The notes under the pieces: generated by a model | The model's database searches: none | Seen by the model: only the letters and a program-made list of their open reading frames with translations | Told to the model about the DNA's origin: nothing | Program-made: the position numbers and the translations under genes | Origin: Streptomyces agglomeratus | GTDB lineage: Bacteria; Actinomycetota; Actinomycetes; Streptomycetales; Streptomycetaceae | Reading direction: 5' to 3' | Length of the DNA stretch: 64,000 nt | Assembly: GCF_001746415.1 (NCBI RefSeq) | Contig: NZ_MEHJ01000001.1 | Coordinates: 5,834,501-5,898,500 of the forward strand | Shown: in pieces, positions 39,737-47,469 of the stretch | How the letters are laid out: each line of letters opens with the position of its first letter | How positions within the stretch are numbered: position 1 is the first letter of the stretch

Positions 39737-39940
39737 ATGGCTACTGGAACCGTGAAGTGGTTCAACTCGGAAAAGGGCTTCGGCTTCATCGAGCAGGACG
39801 GCGGCGGCGCTGACGTCTTCGCTCACTACTCGAACATTGCCACCCAGGGCTTCCGTGAGCTCCAGGAGGGCCAGAAGGTCTCCTTCGACGTCACGCAGGG
39901 CCAGAAGGGCCCGCAGGCGGAGAACATCGTCCCGGCCTAA
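39737..39940 (+). CDS. cspA: Cold-shock protein
   Basis: This 67-residue OB-fold protein has both RNP motifs: [15 protein letters not shown] and DVFAHYSNI. The length and composition are those of Streptomyces CspA-like RNA chaperones, which melt RNA secondary structure and can antiterminate. The start follows TTTAGGAGAATGAC, a strong ribosome site. A 264-bp leader region with an intrinsic terminator precedes it, and a long terminator follows. A DEAD-box helicase gene is the next gene, giving a cold/RNA-structure pair. Confidence 0.96.
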   Translation: MATGTVKWFNSEKGFGFIEQDGGGADVFAHYSNIATQGFRELQEGQKVSFDVTQGQKGPQAENIVPA

Positions 39941-39962
39941 TTCGCCGACGCGATACCTCGCC

Positions 39963-39999
39963 AGCCGGGGCCCGCACCGTGAAGGTGCGGGCCCCGGCT
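39963..39999 (+). terminator. cspA terminator
   Basis: A perfect 16-bp stem (left arm AGCCGGGGCCCGCACC) closes the loop GTGAA, then TGTGCTTGTTT follows. It separates cspA from the helicase gene, whose start is 30 bp away, so helicase expression would need readthrough or its own promoter inside this gap. Confidence 0.8.
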
Positions 40000-40029
40000 T
40001 GTGCTTGTTTCCAGGAAGGCAAAACCTGA

Positions 40030-41751
40030 ATGACCCGCTCCGAACGCCCGGCCGCCGCCACCGCACGCTCCGCGCGTCCCGCCCGCAACCGCTCCGCGCA
40101 GCCCGCCCGCGGCAAGGCCCCCGCAAAGGGTCCCGCCCGCAGGGCCACGCCTGTGCAGGGTGAATTCGCTATGCCGGAGACGATTACCCCGGCGCTGCCG
40201 CCCGTCGAGAACTTCGCCGATCTCGACATGCCCGCGGCACTGCTCAAGACCCTGGCGGCCCAGGGTGTGACCGAGCCCTTCCCCATTCAGGGCGCGACCC
40301 TGCCGAACACGCTCGCGGGCCGCGACATCCTCGGCCGCGGACGCACCGGTTCCGGCAAGACGCTCGCCTTCGGCCTCGGACTGCTCGCCCGCACGGCCGG
40401 CCGCCGCTGCGAGCCCCGCGCGCCGCTCGCACTGGTCCTGGTGCCCACGCGCGAGCTGGCACAGCAGGTCACCGACGCGCTCACGCCGTACGCCACGGCC
40501 GTGAACCTGCGGATGGCCACGGTCGTCGGCGGCATGTCGATCACCAAGCAGGCGAACACGCTGCGGCGCGGCGCGGAAGTGCTCGTCGCCACTCCCGGCC
40601 GCCTGAAGGACCTCATCGAGCGCGGTGACGCGGACCTCGGCCAGGTGTCGATCACCGTCCTCGACGAGGCCGACCAGATGGCCGACATGGGCTTCCTTCC
40701 GCAGGTCACGGCGCTGCTGAAGCAGGTCGAGCCGGACGGGCAGCGGATGCTGTTCTCGGCGACGCTCGACCGGAACGTCGACCGGCTCGTACGGATGTTC
40801 CTGACCGACCCGGTGGTCCACTCCGTCGACCCGTCGGCGGGCGCGGTGACGACGATGGAGCACCACGTGCTGTACGTCGCCGACGAGACCGACAAGAAGG
40901 CCGTCGCCACGCGCATCGCCGCCCGCGAGGGGCGGGTCATCCTCTTCGTCGACACCAAGCGCGCGGCGGACCGCTTCGCGAAGCGGCTGCTGGCCAGCGG
41001 CGTCTACGCGGCGGCGCTGCACGGCGGCCGTTCGCAGCCCCAGCGCAACCGGACGCTCGACCAGTTCAAGACCGGGCAGGTCACCGCGCTGGTGGCGACC
41101 AACGTGGCGGCCCGCGGTATTCACGTCGACGACCTCGACCTGGTCGTCAACGTGGACCCGCCGACCGACCACAAGGACTACCTGCACCGAGGCGGCCGTA
41201 CCGCCCGCGCGGGCGAGTCCGGCAGTGTCGTCACGCTGGTGCTGCCCGACGAGAAGCGGGAGATGACGCAGCTCATGTCTGCCGCCGGCATCGTCCCGCA
41301 GACCGCGCGGGTCAAGTCCAGCGACGACGAGCTGACCCGGATCACCGGTGCGCGCGAGCCCTCGGGCGTCGCCATCGTGATCGAGGTCCCGCAGCAGCAG
41401 CAGGCTTCCGCGAAGCCGAAGCGCCGTCCGCAGCAGAGCGGCGGGCGCGGTGGCGGCGCGGGTCGCGGTGGTGCGGGCGGTGCCGGTGGTACGGGTGGAG
41501 GCGCTCGTACGCAGGGTGGCGGCCGCGCGCAGGGCGAGCGAGCCCAGGGCGGCGCCGGCGGTCGTACGAAGACTGGTGCTGGTGCTGGTGCTAGTGCCGG
41601 TGCCGGCGGGCGTGGACGGGGTGGCGCTGGTGGGCGCGGGCAGGCCGCTGGGCGCCCGGCGCCGCAGGGCGAGCGCGCGCAGGCCGGTGGCGGGCGTGGC
41701 CGTGGGCGCGGGGGACGTTCCCAGGGCGGCAGCCGGAGCGCGGCGGCGTAG
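40030..41751 (+). CDS. DEAD-box RNA helicase with long RGG-type tail
   Basis: This 573-residue helicase starts with a basic Ala/Arg-rich tail. The Q motif is FPIQGATLP, Walker A is GRGRTGSGKT (about 102-111), then PTRELAQQ, TPGRL, VLDEADQM, FSATL and the motif VI HRGGRTARAG. The last 120 or so residues are a Gly/Arg/Gln/Ala-rich RGG-like region with near-repeats such as GGRAQGERAQGG. Such tails bind RNA and can drive condensate formation. Family members unwind mRNA and rRNA structures in cold. It follows cspA after a terminator, and a bidirectional terminator lies behind it. Confidence 0.94.
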   Translation: MTRSERPAAATARSARPARNRSAQPARGKAPAKGPARRATPVQGEFAMPETITPALPPVENFADLDMPAALLKTLAAQGVTEPFPIQGATLPNTLAGRDILGRGRTGSGKTLAFGLGLLARTAGRRCEPRAPLALVLVPTRELAQQVTDALTPYATAVNLRMATVVGGMSITKQANTLRRGAEVLVATPGRLKDLIERGDADLGQVSITVLDEADQMADMGFLPQVTALLKQVEPDGQRMLFSATLDRNVDRLVRMFLTDPVVHSVDPSAGAVTTMEHHVLYVADETDKKAVATRIAAREGRVILFVDTKRAADRFAKRLLASGVYAAALHGGRSQPQRNRTLDQFKTGQVTALVATNVAARGIHVDDLDLVVNVDPPTDHKDYLHRGGRTARAGESGSVVTLVLPDEKREMTQLMSAAGIVPQTARVKSSDDELTRITGAREPSGVAIVIEVPQQQQASAKPKRRPQQSGGRGGGAGRGGAGGAGGTGGGARTQGGGRAQGERAQGGAGGRTKTGAGAGASAGAGGRGRGGAGGRGQAAGRPAPQGERAQAGGGRGRGRGGRSQGGSRSAAA

Positions 41752-41868
41752 AACTGCCGCGGCGCAAAGCGAGGGCGGGGGACGGCGGCGTCATGCGGGC
41801 CGTCCTGCGGGGCGTGTCCTGTGGGGCCGTCCTGTGGGAGGTTCCTTGCTTCCGCTCTTCACCGCGTA

Positions 41869-41915
41869 CCGTCCGGGCCCGGGGCAAGTAAGTCCCGGGC
41901 CCGGACGGCCTTTTT
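41869..41915. terminator. Bidirectional terminator between helicase and phosphatase genes
   Basis: A 15-bp perfect stem (left arm CCGTCCGGGCCCGGG) is followed by TTTTT on the plus strand. The minus-strand phosphatase stop lies at 41,942, so it can end the helicase transcript and perhaps the phosphatase transcript. The 117 bp between the helicase stop and this stem show nothing else. Confidence 0.82.
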
Positions 41916-41941
41916 GCGTAATGCGAGTTCGGTAATGCGCG

Positions 41942-42871
41942 TCAATGGCGCAGCAGTCCCGCCCGCAGCTTCGCGAGCGTACGGCGGTCCAGGCCCAGCC
42001 CCTGCGTGAGATAGCGGTCGAAGCCGCCGTACTCCGCCTTCATCCGCTCCAGCGCCGCGTCAAGGTATTCCAGCCGTACTTCCTGGAGCGGAATCAGCAG
42101 ATCCGGGTTCTGCATCATTCCGGACTGCTTCAGCCCGTCACGCACCTTGGCGTCGTGCGCCGCGCGATATGTGTTCGATGCCAGATAGTCGCGTTCCGCC
42201 GTGCGCGACGGTACACCGAGCGCCCGCAGCAGTACGTAACTCGTCCAGCCCGTCCGGTCCTTGCCCGCCGTGCAGTGGTACAGCAGCGGTGAGCGGCGGT
42301 CGCTGTCCGCGATGTCGCGCAGGGTCTCGGCGAACCGCGCGCGGTTCTCGGGGGACGTGACGAACGTACGGTAGACGTCCCGCATGAACGCCGCCGCCCT
42401 GCCGTCCCCCAGCAACTCCTCCTGTCTGACCGGGTCTCTGGAGCCGATGGCGGTCATCAGCCGCGCGAACAGGCCGTTGTCGGTGACCGGCCGGGACGTG
42501 GGCGTGAGGCCGGCCGGGAGCCGGTCCGCACCGTCGTACTGGATCTCCGCGGCGACCCGGAAGTCGACCACCTTCGCCAGTCCGAGCCGGGCGAGCGCGG
42601 CGACGTCGGAGTCGGTGAGCTTGCTGAGCGCGTCGGCCCGGTAGACCTGTCCGTACCGCACCTCCTGCCCGCCGTAGGTGCGGTAGCCGCCCAGGTCACG
42701 GACGTTGATCGCGCCCTGAAGCGGTATCCGGCGGGCGGTTTCCCCCTGCGCGACGGCGCTGGTGGTGGCCGTCTCGGGTACGGCGAAGGCCGATGCGGGA
42801 AGGCAGCCGATCGCGAGAGCGGAGACGACCGCTCCGGTCGCCAGGCCGAGGCGGGTTCGGGTACGGCTCAT
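41942..42871 (-). CDS. Secreted tyrosine-protein phosphatase (PTP, Tyr_phosphatase_3 type)
   Basis: This 309-residue protein has a Sec signal peptide (LGLATGAVVSALAIGCLPA then SAFA, cleavage near residue 30). The PTP signature is LLYHCTAGKDRTGWTSYVLL with the catalytic Cys200 and Arg in HCxxGKDR. The earlier NVRDLGGYRT is typical of this PTP-like family, which acts on phosphotyrosine, phosphoinositides or other phosphates. AGGAG precedes the ATG. It sits downstream on the same strand of the ipd genes but after 26 bp, so readthrough from ipdC is possible. Confidence 0.9.
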   Translation of the reverse strand: MSRTRTRLGLATGAVVSALAIGCLPASAFAVPETATTSAVAQGETARRIPLQGAINVRDLGGYRTYGGQEVRYGQVYRADALSKLTDSDVAALARLGLAKVVDFRVAAEIQYDGADRLPAGLTPTSRPVTDNGLFARLMTAIGSRDPVRQEELLGDGRAAAFMRDVYRTFVTSPENRARFAETLRDIADSDRRSPLLYHCTAGKDRTGWTSYVLLRALGVPSRTAERDYLASNTYRAAHDAKVRDGLKQSGMMQNPDLLIPLQEVRLEYLDAALERMKAEYGGFDRYLTQGLGLDRRTLAKLRAGLLRH

Positions 42872-42897
42872 CTGATCACTCCTGTGAGGAGACGGAG

Positions 42898-44109
42898 TCA
42901 CCCTGGTGTCGGCAGGGTGCTGGGCGTGCTGCTGGGCGTGCTGCTGGGCGTTGTGCCGGGGGACGTGCCCGGTGAAGCGCTGGGTGCGGTGCCGGGGGGA
43001 GCGCCGTGCGATGTGGCGAGGGGTGTGCCTAGCGGTGTGCCGTGCGATGTGGCGGGTGAGGTCCTGGGGGCCTGGAGTCGTTCGAGGGTTTGGTCCGCCT
43101 CGGCCATGACACGTGCCACCAGTTCGGCGCAGGACGGCAGGTCGCCGATCAGCCCCGCCACCTGCCCGGACGCCATCACGCCGAGATCCGTGCGGCCGTC
43201 GACCATGGACGCCCTGAGCAGCATCGGTGCGTTGGCGGCCAGCAGTACCTGACTCCAGGTCAGCTCCTTGCCGTGCCGCATGGCGAGGCCGTCGCGCACC
43301 ATCGCGGCCCACCCGAGGCCGGAGATCTTCTTGAACTCCGTCGCGTGGCGCACTGCCCGCACCAGCGTCCTCGTACGGCCCGAGTCTTCGAGGGAGTCGA
43401 CCAGGGCCGTGCGGAGCATGCGGTGCGGGAGCCCGTCCACGGCCGTCGTGACCGTGACGTCCTGCACGCTCGCCGCCAGGTACCGGGCCTTGACCGCGTC
43501 CGGGACCGTCGAGTCGGAGGTGAGCAGGAAACGCGTGCCCATCCCGATGCCCGCAGCGCCGTACGCGAGTGCGGCGACGAGGCCGCGGCCGTCGCAGAAG
43601 CCACCCGCGGCGATCACCGGAATGTCCACGGCGTCGACAACCTGGGGGAGCAGGACGGTGGTCGCCACGTCTCCGGTGTGGCCGCCGCCCTCGCCGCCCT
43701 GCACCATCACCGCGTCCGCGCCCCACGCCGCGACTTTCTCCGCGTGCCGGCGCGCGCCGATGGACGGGATGACGACCACACCGGCGTCCTTCAGCTCCGC
43801 GATGAGGTCCCTGGAGGGCGCGAGCGCGAAGGAGGCGACCTTCACGCCCTCGTCGATGACGATCCGTATCCGTGCCCGCGCGTCGCTCGCGTCGGCGCGC
43901 AGATTGACGCCGAAGGGTGCGTCCGTACGGGACTTGACCTCCCGTACGGCGTCACGGAGCTGCCCGGTGGTCATCGTCGCGGACGCGAGGATGCCGAGGG
44001 CGCCCGCGTTGGCGGAGGCCGAGACGAGGCGGGGGCCCGCGACCCAGCCCATGCCGGTCTGGACGATGGGGTGCGCGACGCCGGTGAGAGTGGTGAGCGC
44101 CGTCTCCAT
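42898..44109 (-). CDS. ipdC: IpdC-like nitronate-monooxygenase-fold flavoprotein
   Basis: This 403-residue FMN protein has HPIVQTGMGWVAGPRLVSA, GGEGGGHTGDVATTVLLPQV, AAGGFCDGRGLVAALAYGAA and MGTRFLLTSDSTVPDAVKAR. This matches mycobacterial IpdC (Rv3553), a flavoprotein required for late C-ring processing. The core should end near residue 345 (ERLQAP). The last 55-60 residues are an unusual Pro/Ser/Thr/Gly repeat tail (GTPLATSHGAPPGTAPS and similar) encoded by short near-repeats from about 42,900 to 43,080. The start overlaps the ipdB stop by 1 bp. Confidence 0.86.
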   Translation of the reverse strand: METALTTLTGVAHPIVQTGMGWVAGPRLVSASANAGALGILASATMTTGQLRDAVREVKSRTDAPFGVNLRADASDARARIRIVIDEGVKVASFALAPSRDLIAELKDAGVVVIPSIGARRHAEKVAAWGADAVMVQGGEGGGHTGDVATTVLLPQVVDAVDIPVIAAGGFCDGRGLVAALAYGAAGIGMGTRFLLTSDSTVPDAVKARYLAASVQDVTVTTAVDGLPHRMLRTALVDSLEDSGRTRTLVRAVRHATEFKKISGLGWAAMVRDGLAMRHGKELTWSQVLLAANAPMLLRASMVDGRTDLGVMASGQVAGLIGDLPSCAELVARVMAEADQTLERLQAPRTSPATSHGTPLGTPLATSHGAPPGTAPSASPGTSPGTTPSSTPSSTPSTLPTPG

Positions 44110-44909
44110 CAGCTCCCCACCTCCCTGTCGCGCAGGCCGTCCGGATCGATGACTTCGCGGATCAGGCGGAGTTCCTCGGCGGAGGGCTCGCGGGTGTACG
44201 GCACGTCCCGGGGGACGGTGAGGGCGAAGCCCGTCGCTTCCTGGACCTGCGCGGCCGTGACGCCGGGGTGGAGGGCGGCGAGGCGCATCGAGTGGTCGGC
44301 GGTGTCGAAGTCGAGGACGGCGAGGCCGGTGACGACGCGCGGGATGCGGTGGTAGCGGCGCGCGCTGGGACCGGCGGCCGCCGCGCTGTCGTAGCCGACG
44401 CCGCACACCATGTCGACGCGGTCGACGAAGACGCGGGGCGAGTGCCGGGGGATCCAGTAACTCGTCGGGTTGTTCAGCGTGTTGACGGGGGCTCCGCGTA
44501 CACCGAGGAGCTGTCGGGAGGGCTGCCGCCAGTCGCCGACGCAGGAGATGTTCTGGTTGCCGAAGCGGTCGATCTGGCTCGCGCCCATCATCACGTGGCG
44601 CCGGCCTCCGGTGACCATGGCGAGGTGACGGCGGTACGGGAGCCACCCTTCCGGCGTCCCGTCGAGGGCGACCAGCAGGGCCTCGCCGTCGGTGAGCAGC
44701 AGGTCGGGGGAGAAGGTGTGCTTCGCGAGGCGGGCGCCGATGCCGGGGACCGTGCCCATGGGGCTGGCGAGGATCTCGCCGTTGTCGCGCCAGGTCTCGG
44801 CGCAGGCGATCACGCAGTACTCGGCGCGGGTGACGGGAGCGGATGTGTCCGCTGCGCCGGCTGCGGCTGCGGCTTCGGTTTCGGCTGCTGGGCTGTGTGG
44901 GGTGGTCAC
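44109..44909 (-). CDS. ipdB: IpdB-like CoA-transferase-fold subunit
   Basis: This 266-residue protein has an Ala-rich start, then the family core: DGEALLVALDGTPEGWLPYR, GASQIDRFGNQNISCVGDWR, GVRGAPVNTLNNPTSYWIP, and IREVIDPDGLRDREVGS at the C-terminus. These match IpdB (Rv3552) closely as recalled, including the final RDRE. IpdA and IpdB form a hydrolase that opens the C ring of COCHEA-CoA rather than transferring CoA. The GTG start has GAGGAG upstream and overlaps the ipdA stop by 4 bp. Confidence 0.88.
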   Translation of the reverse strand: MTTPHSPAAETEAAAAAGAADTSAPVTRAEYCVIACAETWRDNGEILASPMGTVPGIGARLAKHTFSPDLLLTDGEALLVALDGTPEGWLPYRRHLAMVTGGRRHVMMGASQIDRFGNQNISCVGDWRQPSRQLLGVRGAPVNTLNNPTSYWIPRHSPRVFVDRVDMVCGVGYDSAAAAGPSARRYHRIPRVVTGLAVLDFDTADHSMRLAALHPGVTAAQVQEATGFALTVPRDVPYTREPSAEELRLIREVIDPDGLRDREVGS

Positions 44910-45754
44910 CTTTGCTCCTCGTGCCAGGCGTGCACGGCGCACTGGTATGCCTTCTCGTCGCCGGACAGGAAGCGCTCGGCGAACTCCGCCCAGGGGGTGG
45001 CGGCGTACAGCCGCTGGAATGCCTCGTCGCGGTCGTAGTCGGGGGCGCAGGACGTGTAGTGTGCGCCGTTCGGCGTCTCGATCACGCCGGTGACGTACTG
45101 GCGCTGGAGGAGCAGGCTCTGCGGCGGCGCCTCCTTCGTCAGTTCCGCCGTCTCGACCACTTGCTCGCAGGAGACGTACGCGGTGTCCGCGGCCTCGCAG
45201 AAGAGGTCGTCGAAGTACGGGTCCGGGCCGAGGTACTGACCGTTGCCGAGCCGGTCGGCACGGTTCATGTGGACCAGCGCGGCGTCCAGCCGCAGGGCGG
45301 GTGCGGCGACGAACTCCTCCCCGTCCTCGTACGGCGAAGTGACCGTACGGAGAGACGGATTGACGCGCATCACGTCGGAGCCGATGCCCGCGCGGACCGG
45401 CAGGAAGGGGAGCCGGTTGGCGGCAGCGTGGAGCCCCCACATGAACATCGCCTCGTCGATCTCGGTGAGTTCGACGGTGCCGCTCTGGCGGGCCGTACGG
45501 AAATGCGGCTCCAGGGGGATCGAGTCGAGGGTGACGAAGGCGGTGACGAGTTTGCGGATCCTGCCGGCGGCGGCGAGGAGGCCGATGTCGGGACCGCCGT
45601 ACGAGACGACGGTGAGATCAGTGATCTCGGAACGGAGCAACGCTCTCACAAGGGCCATCGGTTTGCGGCGCGAACCCCAGCCGCCGATGCCGACGGTCAT
45701 GCCGCTGTGGAGTCGCGCGACGGCTTCGTCGGGCGTCATCGTCTTGTCGGTCAC
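44906..45754 (-). CDS. ipdA: IpdA-like CoA-transferase-fold subunit, C-ring hydrolase
   Basis: This 282-residue protein has GMTVGIGGWGSRRKPMALVR, VVSYGGPDIGLLAAAG, and LPFLPVRAGIGSDV preceded by TEIDEAMFMW. Glu101 in that segment is the likely counterpart of the catalytic Glu of mycobacterial IpdA (Rv3551). With IpdB it cleaves the C ring of COCHEA-CoA. The C-terminal PDYDRDEAFQRLYAATPW and FLSGDEKAYQ also agree. The GTG start overlaps the echA20 stop by 4 bp, and the stop overlaps ipdB. Confidence 0.88.
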   Translation of the reverse strand: MTDKTMTPDEAVARLHSGMTVGIGGWGSRRKPMALVRALLRSEITDLTVVSYGGPDIGLLAAAGRIRKLVTAFVTLDSIPLEPHFRTARQSGTVELTEIDEAMFMWGLHAAANRLPFLPVRAGIGSDVMRVNPSLRTVTSPYEDGEEFVAAPALRLDAALVHMNRADRLGNGQYLGPDPYFDDLFCEAADTAYVSCEQVVETAELTKEAPPQSLLLQRQYVTGVIETPNGAHYTSCAPDYDRDEAFQRLYAATPWAEFAERFLSGDEKAYQCAVHAWHEEQR

Positions 45755-46545
45755 GGCCGGCTGTCCTCCTGGGGGGTGGTGGTGCCGGGGGCACTGCCGA
45801 AGGTGTCGCGTACGCGGTCCGCGACGCCGCTGAGGTTCGCCTCGAAGGTGAAGCCCTGCTCGAAGCGGTAACTGCGGCGTACGTCCACCGGGTCGATGCC
45901 GTTGATGGCGGCCTTGGCCAGCCGTACGAGACTGCCGTCCTTCCGGGCGATCTCGCGCGCGAGGGCGAGCGCTTCGCCCAGGAGTTCGGCGCGCGGGACG
46001 ACCTTCCAGACCGAACCGTGGGCGTGCAGGTCGGCGGCGGTGGCGGTGCGCGAGGTGTAGTACAGCGCGCGCATGAGGTGCTGCGGGACGAGGCGTGAGA
46101 GGTGGGTGGCGGCGCCTAGGGCACCCCGGTCCAGCTCGGGAAGGCCGAAGGTCGCGTCGTCGGACGCGACGATCGCGTCGGCGTTGCCGGCCAGGCCGAT
46201 GCCGCCGCCGAGGCAGAAGCCGCCCACGGCGGCGACGACGGGCACCTCGCACTCGTACACGGCGGCGAACGCCTCGGCGCATGCGTGGTTCGCGCCGATG
46301 AGCGAGGCGTGACCGGTGTCGCGCTGCAACTCCTTGATGTCGACGCCCGCGTTGAAGCCCCGGCCCTCGGCCGCCAGCACGACACAGCGGACGTCGGGAT
46401 CCCGGCCGGCGGTGCGCAGGGCGTCGGCGAGGTCGTACCAGCCCTGTACGGGAAGCGCGTTGACGGGCGGGAAGTCGACCGTGACGACGCGGATGCCCTT
46501 GTCCGGCCCTGTCGGGCCTGCCGGGCTGGAGGTGGAGACACCCAT
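45751..46545 (-). CDS. echA20: EchA20-like crotonase, D-ring hydrolase
   Basis: This 264-residue crotonase has VTVDFPPVNALPVQGWYDLA, GRGFNAGVDIKELQRDTG, GGFCLGGGIGLAGNADAIVA and FGLPELDRGALGAATHLSRL. This matches EchA20 (Rv3550), which opens the D ring of HIEC-CoA. The first hydratase Glu is replaced by Gly, while Glu137 (LPELDRG) is kept, in line with a hydrolytic ring-opening role. It is the first gene of the echA20-ipdA-ipdB-ipdC operon. The ATG at 46545 was preferred; an in-frame ATG at 46575 lies inside the operator. Confidence 0.88.
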   Translation of the reverse strand: MGVSTSSPAGPTGPDKGIRVVTVDFPPVNALPVQGWYDLADALRTAGRDPDVRCVVLAAEGRGFNAGVDIKELQRDTGHASLIGANHACAEAFAAVYECEVPVVAAVGGFCLGGGIGLAGNADAIVASDDATFGLPELDRGALGAATHLSRLVPQHLMRALYYTSRTATAADLHAHGSVWKVVPRAELLGEALALAREIARKDGSLVRLAKAAINGIDPVDVRRSYRFEQGFTFEANLSGVADRVRDTFGSAPGTTTPQEDSRP

Positions 46546-46564
46546 GAGCGGATCAGCTACCTTT

Positions 46565-46583
46565 CCACCAAACATTTGTTAGG
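46565..46583. promoter_or_regulatory. KstR2-like operator between echA20 and SDR
   Basis: On the minus strand this reads CCTAACAAATGTTTGGTGG. CCTAACAARTGTTTGGT is shared with the site at 36773, differing at one of 17 bases. Both sites lie between a minus-strand crotonase and a plus-strand SDR. It is 19 bp from each start codon. It fits AnCAAGnnCTTGnT with a symmetric G:C to A:T change. Confidence 0.75.
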
Positions 46584-46601
46584 TGGGGAAGGTAGCAGCG
46601 A

Positions 46602-47375
46602 ATGGAACTGAACGGGAGGGTCGCCGTCGTCACCGGCGGCACGCGCGGCGTCGGCGCCGGCATCGCGCGCGCGTTCCTGGCAGCGGGCGCACGGGTGGTC
46701 GTCTGCGCCCGCCGGCCACCTGACGAGGCGGTGGAAGCGGCAGGCCGGGCGGCGGAGTTCCGGCCGCTGGACGTGCGCGACGGGGCGGCCGTCCAGGAGT
46801 TCTTCGCGGGCGTAGTCACGACGTACGGGCGCCTGGACGTTCTGGTCAACAACGCGGGCGGGACCCCGTACCGGCTCCTGGGCGAGGGCGAGGCCACCCG
46901 CCACGCGCGCGTGCTGGAACTCAATCTGACCGCACCGCTGACGGTCTCCGTTGCGGCGTACGAGCACCTCCGCGCGGCCGGCGGCTCGGTCGTCATGATC
47001 GGCAGCGTCAGCGGGACCCGCCCTTCGCCGGGAACGGCGGCGTACGGGGCGGCCAAGGCGGGGCTGGAGAACCTGGCCAGGTCAATGGCCGTCGAGTGGG
47101 CGCCCGGAGTGCGGGTGAACACGCTCGTCCTCGGCATGGTCCGCACGGGGCTCGCGCACCTGCACTACGGCGACGAGGCCGGCGTCGCGGCCGTCGGCCG
47201 GACGGTCCCGGCGGGCCGGCTCGCGGAACCCGGGGAGATCGGCGACGCCGCCGTCTTCCTGGCGTCCGCGCGGGCGGCGTACGTGAGCGGCGCGTCGTTG
47301 CTCGTCCACGGGGGAGGGGAGCGTCCGGCGTTCCTCGGCGCGGCCACCGCGAACACCCACGCCAGACAGACCTGA
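46602..47375 (+). CDS. SDR in the KstR2-type cluster (Rv3549c position)
   Basis: This 257-residue short-chain dehydrogenase has VAVVTGGTRGVGAGIARAFL, LVNNAGGTPYRLL, GSVSGTRPSPG with the Ser, and YGAAKAGLENLARSMAVEW. It lies directly across the operator from echA20, as one of two adjacent SDR genes does in mycobacteria. Its exact step is not known. The start has GGAAGG about 10 nt upstream. The stop is followed by 9-bp repeats before the next SDR. Confidence 0.85.
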   Translation: MELNGRVAVVTGGTRGVGAGIARAFLAAGARVVVCARRPPDEAVEAAGRAAEFRPLDVRDGAAVQEFFAGVVTTYGRLDVLVNNAGGTPYRLLGEGEATRHARVLELNLTAPLTVSVAAYEHLRAAGGSVVMIGSVSGTRPSPGTAAYGAAKAGLENLARSMAVEWAPGVRVNTLVLGMVRTGLAHLHYGDEAGVAAVGRTVPAGRLAEPGEIGDAAVFLASARAAYVSGASLLVHGGGERPAFLGAATANTHARQT

Positions 47376-47389
47376 CGCACCGGACAGAC

Positions 47390-47425
47390 CTGACGCACCT
47401 GACGCACCTGGTGCACCTGGCGCAC
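47390..47425 (+). repeat. Four tandem 9-bp repeats between SDR genes
   Basis: CTGACGCAC, CTGACGCAC, CTGGTGCAC and CTGGCGCAC stand in direct order in the 94-bp gap between the two SDRs; related CCTGACGCAC copies start just before at 47371. Nothing suggests a specific function. Confidence 0.6.
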
Positions 47426-47469
47426 CGACACCACATCCGACACATCCGCCCGTCTCAAGGAGAAGCCGA

